Assembly: GCA_049324435.1 (NCBI GenBank)
Contig: JBMOOQ010000031.1
Coordinates: 1 to 64,000 of the forward strand
DNA: 64,000 bases
Reading direction: 5' to 3'
Origin: Pseudorhodoplanes sp049324435
GTDB lineage: Bacteria > Pseudomonadota > Alphaproteobacteria > Rhizobiales > Xanthobacteraceae
In this document: positions 1 to 7,042 of the stretch, in pieces
Layout of the letters: each line of letters starts with the position of its first letter
Numbering within the stretch: position 1 is the first letter of the stretch
Notes under the pieces: generated by a model
What the model saw: only the letters and a program-made list of their open reading frames with translations
Database searches by the model: none
Told to the model about the DNA's origin: nothing
Made by a program: the position numbers and the translations under genes

Positions 1-341
1 TGGAATCGGCGGCGATTGGCCTGCTCGCCGGGCTATTTGCAGCGGCCGAACGCACCGGCACTGTGATTGCGCCGCCACCGCCTGCGACCGCGCATGGCGC
101 CCTGCTTGCGCATATCACCGGCGGTCATATCGAAACGATCGACGCCGGCCCCCGCAGCTTCCAGCCGATGAATATCAATTTCGGTCTGTTCCCGCCGCTC
201 GCGCAGACGCCGACCCGCTCCGCCACTGGCGAGCGGCTGCGCGGTACCGCCAAGACAATGGCGAAGAAGCGTGCGCTGACCGCCCGCGCGCTGTCCGAAC
301 TTGAAGGCTGGGCCGGCCGCAGCGTCTCGGCCGCCGCATGA
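1..341 (+). CDS. trmFO: TrmFO, C-terminal part (tRNA m5U54 methyltransferase, folate-dependent)
   Basis: This is the last ~112 residues of a gene that begins before the window. The segment THITGGHIET-like stretch followed by FQPMNINFGLFPPL is typical of the TrmFO (Gid) C-terminus, and the upstream AAIGLLAG matches the end of its FAD-binding fold. TrmFO is a cytoplasmic flavoprotein that methylates uridine 54 of the tRNA T-loop, using methylene-tetrahydrofolate as carbon donor and FADH2 as reductant. The stop is TGA at 339-341. It is followed on the same strand by the kinase-like gene at 394, 52 bases away, so the two may be co-transcribed. The N-terminal GxGxxG nucleotide-binding motif is outside the window and cannot be checked. 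Confidence 0.88.
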   Translation, partial: ESAAIGLLAGLFAAAERTGTVIAPPPPATAHGALLAHITGGHIETIDAGPRSFQPMNINFGLFPPLAQTPTRSATGERLRGTAKTMAKKRALTARALSELEGWAGRSVSAAA

Positions 342-393
342 CCAAACTGCGTCCGGCGTGCTAAGAGCCGCCCCCGAGCTTCAACGCCGACCG

Positions 394-1467
394 ATGACCG
401 ACCAGGATACCACACCGCCCGAACTGTCTGGCCGCTTCCGCAGCCGCGTCGTTCTCAAGCAGGACGTCTTCTCAACCGTCGAGCGTGGCACCTACACGTC
501 GCCGAATGGCCCGGTTGAGGCCGTGCTGCGCCGGATCGATCTCGTGCCGTGGTGGAGCTATGGCATCGCAAGCCATTTTCTGAAACGTGAGGCGCGCGCG
601 CTTGCCATCGCCGGCGCGATCGGGATCGCGCCACCGCTGCTGTTTCTCGGCCGCAAGGTTCTGATCCGCGGATGGATCGATGGCTTGCCGCTGCATATCG
701 CCAAGCCCGAAGGCGACATCAATTTCTTCCGCTCGGCGCGACGCGCGCTGCGCGCCATTCACCGCGAAGGCCTGACGCATAACGATCTCGCCAAGGAGCA
801 GAACTGGCTGCGGACTCCGACCGGCTATGCGTCGCTGACCGACTTCCAGCTCGCCACGCATTTCCGGCGGCGCGGTCCATTGTTTCGTATGGCAGCCTAC
901 GAAGACCTGCGGCACATGCTCAAGCACAAGCGCCGCTACGCCCCGGCGTTTCTCACCGCGACCGAAAAGCGCATTCTCGCGCGCAAGACCTGGCCGACCC
1001 GGATCTGGATGGCGACGGGCAAGAAGGTCTATTACTGGATCACCCGCGGGCTATTGAATTTCACCGACCGCGAGGGCTCCGGCCCGCGCTTCGTCAATGA
1101 CGCGCCGCGATTGACCGCACGGCTTAAGCAGCACGCAGGGGTACGTGACGCCGTGATCGTGGCGTTTCCCGACCGCCGCACCGGTACAGGCCTCTATGCG
1201 TTCGTTGAAGGCGAGCGTCTGGCCGAGAGCGATCTCGTCCGCTTTCTCGATGACAATCCCGAGCGGGTCACCGCACCGGAGCGGCTGCAGGTGGTCGAGC
1301 GCCTGCCGCGCGGCGCTGCCGGCGAGATTCGCACCGACATTCTGCAGCTCGTGGCGATGAATCAGATCGATCTCATCGATCCGCTGCTTGCGAACGAGGC
1401 CGAAAAGGAAATCGTCGCCCGCATCGTCGCCGGCCGGCAGAACTTGCGCGACCGCTTCGCGTATTGA
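394..1467 (+). CDS. Kinase-like protein with a C-terminal domain resembling the acyl-CoA synthetase C-terminal domain
   Basis: A 357-residue protein. The N-terminal ~200 residues look like an atypical protein/small-molecule kinase: the catalytic loop HNDLAKEQN gives H129, D131, K134 and N137, and TDFQLA places D150 where the DFG aspartate would be. Residues ~240-325 read like the small C-terminal domain of AMP-forming acyl-CoA synthetases: VRDAVIVAFPD, then a two-helix spacer, then VVERLPRGAAGEIR. In true synthetases this last motif has an essential lysine (PSGK); here the position is E311, so adenylation by this domain is unlikely. I chose the ATG at 394 because an upstream extension starting near 301 would run into trmFO. 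The substrate is unknown. The kinase call is from motifs; the second-domain call is from pattern similarity only. Confidence 0.72.
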   Translation: MTDQDTTPPELSGRFRSRVVLKQDVFSTVERGTYTSPNGPVEAVLRRIDLVPWWSYGIASHFLKREARALAIAGAIGIAPPLLFLGRKVLIRGWIDGLPLHIAKPEGDINFFRSARRALRAIHREGLTHNDLAKEQNWLRTPTGYASLTDFQLATHFRRRGPLFRMAAYEDLRHMLKHKRRYAPAFLTATEKRILARKTWPTRIWMATGKKVYYWITRGLLNFTDREGSGPRFVNDAPRLTARLKQHAGVRDAVIVAFPDRRTGTGLYAFVEGERLAESDLVRFLDDNPERVTAPERLQVVERLPRGAAGEIRTDILQLVAMNQIDLIDPLLANEAEKEIVARIVAGRQNLRDRFAY

Positions 1468-1473
1468 TGTTTC

Positions 1474-1612
1474 GTGTCGCGGGCGCAGCGCAGCACGAAG
1501 TGGTGCGCTGCCGAACCGGGACCCATGCAGGCTCTGGCTTATCGGAGATGGGCCCCGGCTCTGCGATGCGGCACTTCGCTGACGCTCGCACCGCACCGCG
1601 TCCGGGGCACAG
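1474..1612. repeat. Dispersed palindromic intergenic repeat, copy 1
   Basis: A ~139-base element starting just after the kinase-like gene. The left arm has GGGCGCAGCGCAGCAC and CGAACCGGGACC; the right arm has GGCCCCGGCTCTGC and GCACCGCGTCCGGGGCAC, so the two halves are partly complementary. The same GCAGAACCGGGACC-type core recurs at 6897-7031 and 10123-10252. Here it lies between two convergent genes, where a transcribed hairpin could end transcription or protect 3' ends. There is no open frame or transposase in it. Confidence 0.75.
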
Positions 1613-1617
1613 AAAGC

Positions 1618-2310
1618 TCACAGCCATCGCGCCAGGTTCTTCGACGCACGCCACAGGATCCATTGCTTGCGCCATTGCGGCAACGCTGCGCGATCCTCGA
1701 CGACGAGCACCAATGGAAGAAATGCGGGCAGCACCGGCTCCGGCAAGTCCGCAATAAGCCCGCGGACTGCATCACGATGGCGCCGCAGCATCGGGGCCCT
1801 ATCGAATGCCGTCCGCGCCGGATCACATTGGCCCGCTGCCACAACGACACCGGCGTGATGCGCCGCAAGCCGCGCGGCTTCGCCCGGCAATCCTCCAAGT
1901 ATTTGCACAGCCATACGGACAATCGCGCCTGCCGTCTCCGAGGCCGACAGCTCGATTTCGGCTTCGGTCACGCTGTCGGCGGGATACAGGGCCCGGCGCC
2001 GGGCATCGACCAGATCGAGGGCATCGCTCACCGCGATGCCATGACGTTGCAGCACGCGATGCATGGCATCGGCGACGGGATGACCTGAAGCACCATCGTT
2101 CGCGGCCAGCGCATCGTGCCACCATTGCAGCCGGACTTCGCCTGCGACCGGATCGCGGACACGTTGCGCGACCGCTGCTGTCTCGGCATCGAACGCATAG
2201 AGCGCAAAAAGATCGGCCCGGCGGGAGGACGGCGCAAACAGCGTTGCGAGAAACCGGTCCTTGTCGGTTTCCCGGACCAGCATTTCACAATATTCGGTCT
2301 GTTCGGTCAT
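1618..2310 (-). CDS. Squalene/phytoene synthase family protein, NDUFAF6-like
   Basis: About 230 residues. The segment DKDRFLATLFAP followed by FALYAFDAETAAVAQRV and EVRLQWWHDAL is the signature of the COG1562 trans-isoprenyl transferase fold. The aspartate-rich DxxxD motifs needed by squalene and phytoene synthases are not intact, and the protein is shorter than those enzymes (~280 residues). The pattern is closer to mitochondrial NDUFAF6, a non-catalytic complex I assembly factor. It lies directly downstream of the Mth938/NDUFAF3-like gene, 23 bases away from the ATG used here; a TTG at 2337 would overlap that gene's stop codon. I preferred the ATG at 2310 because MTEQTEYCEMLVRE aligns with the usual family start. 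Function as a complex I biogenesis factor is inferred from family and neighbours. Confidence 0.8.
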   Translation of the reverse strand: MTEQTEYCEMLVRETDKDRFLATLFAPSSRRADLFALYAFDAETAAVAQRVRDPVAGEVRLQWWHDALAANDGASGHPVADAMHRVLQRHGIAVSDALDLVDARRRALYPADSVTEAEIELSASETAGAIVRMAVQILGGLPGEAARLAAHHAGVVVAAGQCDPARTAFDRAPMLRRHRDAVRGLIADLPEPVLPAFLPLVLVVEDRAALPQWRKQWILWRASKNLARWL

Positions 2311-2333
2311 GGCGACAGGATCAACTGGCAACG

Positions 2334-2717
2334 TCAATCGACCGCGATCAATGCCGCCGCAACCCTGCGGCCTTCTTCGAGCAGGATATTATAGGTGTTG
2401 GCGGCCTGGCCGGTCTGGCTGGTCTCGGCCGAGATGCGATGCGCGGCAAAGAGCTGCATCAGCTCCGTCGGCAGCGGCCAGCGCGCGCGTCCGGTCCCGA
2501 TCAGAAGGAGGCCGATCCGTTCGGCCTCCGCGATAATGGGTGCCAGGGTCTCGGCGGAGATATCCGAGGGGTCAGACACCGGCCACGCCCAAATGCCGCT
2601 CGGCAGCAGCAGCAGCGAGCCGCGATGCGACATTCCGGCAAAGCGGAACCCGCCTTTGCCATAGGCCTCGATCGGCGCCGGCCGCGGATAGTGCGGAGGC
2701 TTGTCCGTCCGGTCCAA
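2334..2717 (-). CDS. Mth938-like domain protein, NDUFAF3 homologue
   Basis: A 127-residue protein of the Mth938/DUF498 family. Visible family features are the N-terminal APIEAYGKGGFRFAG, the core RGSLLLLPSGIWAW and LLLIGTGRARWPLP, and the C-terminal NTYNILLEEGRRVAAALI. The mitochondrial member NDUFAF3 acts in complex I assembly. The only start that keeps the family's N-terminus is a TTG at 2717, two bases after the secF stop codon; there is no clear Shine-Dalgarno sequence, so translation is probably coupled to secF. The gene sits between secF and the NDUFAF6-like gene. The bacterial role is not established; a link with membrane insertion or respiratory complex assembly is inference from context. 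Confidence 0.88.
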   Translation of the reverse strand: MDRTDKPPHYPRPAPIEAYGKGGFRFAGMSHRGSLLLLPSGIWAWPVSDPSDISAETLAPIIAEAERIGLLLIGTGRARWPLPTELMQLFAAHRISAETSQTGQAANTYNILLEEGRRVAAALIAVD

Positions 2718-2719
2718 GC

Positions 2720-3715
2720 TCAGCGCTTGGCGGCGGCCTTCGCCGCCGCAGCCTTCTGCGACGCGCCCTCGGGCACAAACTCTTTCGGCGCCGGCTCATC
2801 GGCCTCCTGCCGGCCAAGACCAACCCCGAGATAGATCAGGATCGGGGCGGCAATGAAGATCGAGGTATAGGTGCCGACCAGCACGACGCCGAACAGCATG
2901 GTGGCGGTGAAGGCGTGGATGGCATGACCGCCGAAGAAGAACAGCGCGAGCAGTGCCAGCGTGACGGTCACGTGGGTAATGACGGAGCGCGACAGCGTCG
3001 AATTCACCGAAATGTTCAACAGGTCCGCGATCGACATCTTCTTGTAGCGCCGCAGCATTTCGCGGATGCGGTCGTAGATGACCACGGTGTCGTTCAGCGA
3101 ATAGCCGAGGATCGTCATTAGCGCGGCAATGCCATTCAGATCGAAATCGATCTGCATCAGCGAGAGGAAACCGATCGTCAGCACGAGGTCGTGCACGTTC
3201 GCGATCATGGCGCCGAGCGCGAACTGCCACTCGAACCGGAACCACAGATAGATGAAGATGCCGCAGATCGCGACCAGAAGGCCGAAAATGCCGTAGGCCA
3301 GAAGCTCGGTGGAGACGCGCGGCCCGACCACCTCGATGCGCCGGACATCGATGCCGTCGCCAAGTGCGGCTCGAACCTTTTGCGCCGCCTGCTGCTGCGC
3401 CTGCTCGCCGCCCGGCTGCTGCGGAATCCGGATCAGCACGTCGGTCGGCGCACCAAATTGCTGGAGCTGCGCTTCGCCGAGATTGAGCGAACTGACCGTG
3501 GCCCGCATCTTCGCGAGATCGGCGGGACCGGACTTCGACTGAACTTCCATCAACGTGCCGCCGACAAAGTCGACGCCGAGATTGAGGCCGTTGAAGAAGA
3601 ACAGCAGCATCGCGGCGATCGACAGGATGGCCGAGATCGGAAAGCTGATGCGCCGGAAGCGCATGAAGTCGAATTTGGTATCGTCCGGAACGATACGAAG
3701 CAGTGGGATGCGCAC
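2720..3715 (-). CDS. secF: Protein translocase subunit SecF
   Basis: A 331-residue inner-membrane protein, normal length for SecF. It has one N-terminal membrane helix (near residues 24-45), the periplasmic P1-type domain opening with LGVDFVGGT, then five further helices from about residue 140. The motifs GYSLNDTVVIYDRIRE and LSRSVITH belong to the SecD/SecF export family. With SecD and YajC it uses the proton gradient to help proteins leave SecYEG on the periplasmic side. It starts with GTG at 3715, 15 bases after the secD stop, and ends two bases before the Mth938 start, so the whole set reads as one operon. The alanine/lysine-rich tail (last ~15 residues) is probably disordered. Confidence 0.96.
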   Translation of the reverse strand: MRIPLLRIVPDDTKFDFMRFRRISFPISAILSIAAMLLFFFNGLNLGVDFVGGTLMEVQSKSGPADLAKMRATVSSLNLGEAQLQQFGAPTDVLIRIPQQPGGEQAQQQAAQKVRAALGDGIDVRRIEVVGPRVSTELLAYGIFGLLVAICGIFIYLWFRFEWQFALGAMIANVHDLVLTIGFLSLMQIDFDLNGIAALMTILGYSLNDTVVIYDRIREMLRRYKKMSIADLLNISVNSTLSRSVITHVTVTLALLALFFFGGHAIHAFTATMLFGVVLVGTYTSIFIAAPILIYLGVGLGRQEADEPAPKEFVPEGASQKAAAAKAAAKR

Positions 3716-3730
3716 GGGCGTTCTCTAATC

Positions 3731-5338
3731 TCAGATCGGGACGGTGCGCGGGCGATACCAGCGCACCCACAGGGCCACCATCAATCGCGTCAGGGTGAAG
3801 GCGGTGAAGACGGTCGTCAGGATGCCGATACCGAGCGTCACCGCAAATCCGCGCACCGGGCCGGTTCCGATATAGAACAGCACGGCGGCGGCGATGAAGG
3901 TGGTGATGTTGGAATCGAGAATCGTCGCAAGCGCCCGCGAGAACCCGGCATCGAGGGCGTTGAGCGCGGAACGTCCTGCCCTCACCTCCTCGCGAATGCG
4001 TTCGTAAATCAGCACGTTGGAGTCCACTGCGATACCGACCGTCAGCACGATGCCGCAGATGCCGGGCAGCGTCAGCGTCGCGTTGAGCAGCGACAGGATG
4101 CCGAAGATCATCGCCACGTTGATTGCCACCGCGATATTCGCGAACAGACCGAACAGGCCGTAGGTGACGAACATGAAGATGACGACGGCGAGCGAGCCGA
4201 TCCAGGCCGCGCGCAGGCCGTTCTCGATCGAGTCCTGACCGAGGCCGGGGCCGACGGTGCGCTCCTCGATGATGGTGAGCGGCGCCGGAAGCGCGCCGGC
4301 ACGAAGCAGGATCGCCAGATCGTTGGCAGACTGTACTGTAAAGCTTCCGGAAATCTGGCCCGAACCGCCGATGATCGGCTCGCGGATCACCGGCGCCGAA
4401 ATCACCTCGTTGTCGAGCACGATCGCGAACGGCCGGCCGACATTGGCCTGTGTCGCCTCGGCAAAGCGCCGTGCCCCATTGTTGTTGAACCGGAAATTGA
4501 CCACGGGCTCGCTGGTGCGCTGGTCGAAGCCGGGCTGTGCATCGACCAGATCCTCGCCGGAAACGACGACGCGCTTCTCGATCACATAGGGCTGCCGGCC
4601 CTCGGACGAACTGCCCTGGAGCAGCTCGGATTCCGGCGGCAACCGGCCCTGCTGCGCCTGATCGGGCGTCGTGGTCATATCGACCATCCGGAAGGTCAGC
4701 TTCGCGGTCTTGCCGAGCAGATCCTTGAGGCGCTGCGGATCCTGCAGGCCCGGAACCTGGACCAGCACCCGGTCTACGCCCTGGCGCGCGATCGACGGCT
4801 CGACGGTGCCGAGTTCGTTGACACGCCGCTCGATGATCTGGATCGACTGATCGACCGACTGACGGATGCGCTCGACCAGCGCTGGCTCGGTCACGGTCAG
4901 GCGGAACAGGCCGCCGCCTGCGTCCACCACGTCAACGCTGCGCTGGCCGGTGGCCTGCAACAAGCCGCCCAGCGGCTGCGATAGTTCCTGAAATTTCTGC
5001 AGCGCCAGCTTCTGATCGACCCCGTCGCGGACGCGGAACTCGACCGTGTTGCCACGGACCGTGACCGCCGCGGGACTTCCGAGCTTGTTCTCGCGTACGA
5101 CCCGGCGCACATCGTCACGCAATGCTTCGACTTTCTCCCTGCGAACGGCTGCGGAATCCACTTCCAGCAGGATGTGGGACCCGCCCTGCAGATCGAGGCC
5201 CAGCACGATATGGCGCTGCGCCCATTTCGGCCACTTCTCAACGACCTCTTTCGGGAAGAAGTTTGGAATCGCGAAGGCGCACACGATCAGTGTGGTTGCG
5301 ATGATCGCCAGCGTCTTCCAGCGAGATATGTAAAGCAT
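3731..5338 (-). CDS. secD: Protein translocase subunit SecD
   Basis: A 535-residue protein. The N-terminal membrane helix is followed by LGLDLQGGSHILLEVD, the conserved start of the SecD periplasmic domain. The C-terminal half contains the six-helix export domain with GIAVDSNVLIYERIREE and SRALATILDSNITT. The first helix and the GLDLQGG and DSNVLIYERI motifs make the call secure. SecD works with SecF and YajC in late-stage Sec export and membrane insertion. It lies 70 bases downstream of yajC on the same strand and 15 bases before secF. Nothing odd was seen in length or motifs. Confidence 0.97.
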   Translation of the reverse strand: MLYISRWKTLAIIATTLIVCAFAIPNFFPKEVVEKWPKWAQRHIVLGLDLQGGSHILLEVDSAAVRREKVEALRDDVRRVVRENKLGSPAAVTVRGNTVEFRVRDGVDQKLALQKFQELSQPLGGLLQATGQRSVDVVDAGGGLFRLTVTEPALVERIRQSVDQSIQIIERRVNELGTVEPSIARQGVDRVLVQVPGLQDPQRLKDLLGKTAKLTFRMVDMTTTPDQAQQGRLPPESELLQGSSSEGRQPYVIEKRVVVSGEDLVDAQPGFDQRTSEPVVNFRFNNNGARRFAEATQANVGRPFAIVLDNEVISAPVIREPIIGGSGQISGSFTVQSANDLAILLRAGALPAPLTIIEERTVGPGLGQDSIENGLRAAWIGSLAVVIFMFVTYGLFGLFANIAVAINVAMIFGILSLLNATLTLPGICGIVLTVGIAVDSNVLIYERIREEVRAGRSALNALDAGFSRALATILDSNITTFIAAAVLFYIGTGPVRGFAVTLGIGILTTVFTAFTLTRLMVALWVRWYRPRTVPI

Positions 5339-5408
5339 CGGCCTGGTCCGTAATGGCGTCCGTTATGGCAAGACAGTCAGGCGCGCCCCGCTACGCCGGA
5401 AAATGCCG

Positions 5409-5756
5409 TCACCCTTCGGTCTTGGCCGGTTCGCCCTTGACCGGCTCACCCTTGGCGCGCACGTCGCTCACCATCTGGCGCACCTGCCGGACCTTGACGC
5501 CATCGGCGAGTTCGATCTCGAGCTGGTCGTCGTCAATGACCTTGGTCACCTTGCCGATCAGCCCGCCCGAGGTCACGACGGTATCGCCGCGCCGCACGTT
5601 CTTCACCATCTCCTGGTGCTGCTTCACGCGCTTCTGCTGCGGGCGCAGGATCAGGAAATACATGATGACGAAGATCAGGACGAAGGGCAGCAGCGAAACC
5701 AGCATCGAGTTGGCGTCACCACCGGCGGCCTGCGCATAGGCGGGCGTAATCAGCAT
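5409..5756 (-). CDS. yajC: Preprotein translocase subunit YajC
   Basis: 115 residues. One membrane helix (LLPFVLIFVIMYFLIL, residues ~20-36) is followed by RPQQKRVKQHQEMV and the globular part with GDTVVTSGGLIGKV, all typical of YajC. I chose the ATG at 5756 because the first residues MLITPAYAQAAGG are the usual alphaproteobacterial start and AAGAGG lies 8 bases upstream; a longer frame beginning at 5804 has no such support. YajC is the small inner-membrane partner of SecDF. It is the first gene of the yajC-secD-secF-Mth938-NDUFAF6-like run and is divergent from the DUF815 ATPase gene, with the promoter region at about 5757-5958. Confidence 0.95.
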   Translation of the reverse strand: MLITPAYAQAAGGDANSMLVSLLPFVLIFVIMYFLILRPQQKRVKQHQEMVKNVRRGDTVVTSGGLIGKVTKVIDDDQLEIELADGVKVRQVRQMVSDVRAKGEPVKGEPAKTEG

Positions 5757-5958
5757 CGAACGGCCTCTTGAGAATATGTCGTTCGGCGCGAACACCGCGC
5801 CCAAAACGGCGCGGACTATAGCGGCCGCCCGCCCAATTGCAATGTTACGGCGGGTTTAAGCCAAGATGCCGCAAGGAGCCGGCAAATCACTGGCCTTGCA
5901 GGCCTTTTTTGCTCCGGCTAATGGGTGCGGCTCACGACCGCAAGAGGAAGCCCGCCGC

Positions 5959-6885
5959 ATGCGCAAAACCAAGAAGCCCGCCAGGAGCGGCCGGACACGG
6001 ACGGGCTCGCTTGGCAAGCCGGCGCAACCCGCTCTGTCGCCCGACACGCTCGAGCGGATTGCGGCCGCGCTCGAACGTCTGTCCCCGGTTCCCAATGCCA
6101 AGCCGGACTTCCGCGCCGCCGACGCCTTCGTCTGGCATGCCGCCGGAAGCGTGCTGATGCCGGTCAAGCGGGTCAACCGGGTCGATCTGGGGCTGCTGAA
6201 GGGCATCGACCGCATGCGCGATACCCTGATCGAAAATACCGAGCGCTTCGCGAAGGGACTGCCGGCCAACAATGCGCTGCTGTGGGGGGCGCGCGGCATG
6301 GGCAAGTCCTCGCTGGTCAAGGCCGCCCATGCCAGCGTGAACGCCACCTCCGGCAAGCCTGGACAGCTCAAGCTGATCGAGATCCACCGTGAAGACATCG
6401 AAAGCCTTCCGGTCCTGATGGCGATCCTGCGCGATCAGCCGTTCCGCTTCATCGTATTCTGCGACGATCTCTCATTCGATGGTGACGATACCACCTACAA
6501 GTCGCTCAAGGCGGTGCTGGAAGGCGGTATCGAGGGACGGCCGGACAATGTGATCCTATATGCCACGTCCAACCGGAGGCATCTGATGCCGCGCGACATG
6601 ATGGAGAACGAGCGCTCCACGGCGATCAATCCGGGCGAAGCGGTCGAGGAAAAGGTGTCGCTGTCGGACCGGTTCGGATTGTGGCTTGGCTTCCACAAAT
6701 GCAGCCAGGACGAGTTCCTCGCCATGGTGGACGGCTATGTCCGCTATTTCCGAATTCCGGCCGAGGCTGAGGAATTGCGGCGCGAGGCGCTGGAATGGGC
6801 GACGACGCGCGGCTCGCGCTCCGGCCGCGTGGCGTGGCAATTCATCCAGGATTATGCGGGACGCAAGGGCGTGCGGCTCGGGTAG
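5959..6885 (+). CDS. DUF815 family AAA+-like ATP-binding protein
   Basis: 308 residues. The Walker A motif GARGMGKS is at residues 110-117 and the Walker B-like FIVFCDD ends at D170, followed by a conserved stretch with YATSNRRHLMPRDM, which looks like the sensor-1 region. DUF815 proteins are P-loop ATPases, often annotated only as ATP-binding; their partner is not known to me. The ATG at 5959 has AAGAGGAAG 9 bases upstream, which is the reason for this start; a frame beginning at 5866 adds a proline- and arginine-rich leader without support. The first ~30 residues are basic (KTKKPARSGRTR). It is divergent from yajC and convergent with the LysM/LytM gene. Confidence 0.88.
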   Translation: MRKTKKPARSGRTRTGSLGKPAQPALSPDTLERIAAALERLSPVPNAKPDFRAADAFVWHAAGSVLMPVKRVNRVDLGLLKGIDRMRDTLIENTERFAKGLPANNALLWGARGMGKSSLVKAAHASVNATSGKPGQLKLIEIHREDIESLPVLMAILRDQPFRFIVFCDDLSFDGDDTTYKSLKAVLEGGIEGRPDNVILYATSNRRHLMPRDMMENERSTAINPGEAVEEKVSLSDRFGLWLGFHKCSQDEFLAMVDGYVRYFRIPAEAEELRREALEWATTRGSRSGRVAWQFIQDYAGRKGVRLG

Positions 6886-6896
6886 CGGCAGGCCTT

Positions 6897-7031
6897 TGTC
6901 CCGGGCGCAGCGCCGCGTGCAACGGTGCGCTGCAGAACCGGGACCTTTGCAAGTTCTCGCTGTCCGAAGGGACCCCGGCTCTGCGGTGCACCGCTCCGCA
7001 TCGCTACGCACTGCACCGCGTCCGGAGCACG
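6897..7031. repeat. Dispersed palindromic intergenic repeat, copy 2
   Basis: Second copy of the element seen at 1474-1612. It shows CCCGGGCGCAGCG and CTGCAGAACCGGGACC on the left and GACCCCGGCTCTGC and CACCGCGTCCGGAGCAC on the right. It begins 12 bases after the DUF815 gene and ends 12 bases before the end of the LysM/LytM gene, so it fills the gap between convergent genes. The central part is less conserved than the arms. Confidence 0.78.
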
Positions 7032-7042
7032 AGACCGAAGAC

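Noticed and set aside
3191..4984. A long open frame (~597 residues) on the plus strand opposite secF and secD
   Set aside because: It is composed of Arg-, His- and Asp-rich sequence without any domain, and it is the mirror of genuine SecF and SecD genes with good starts. High GC gives such open shadow frames.
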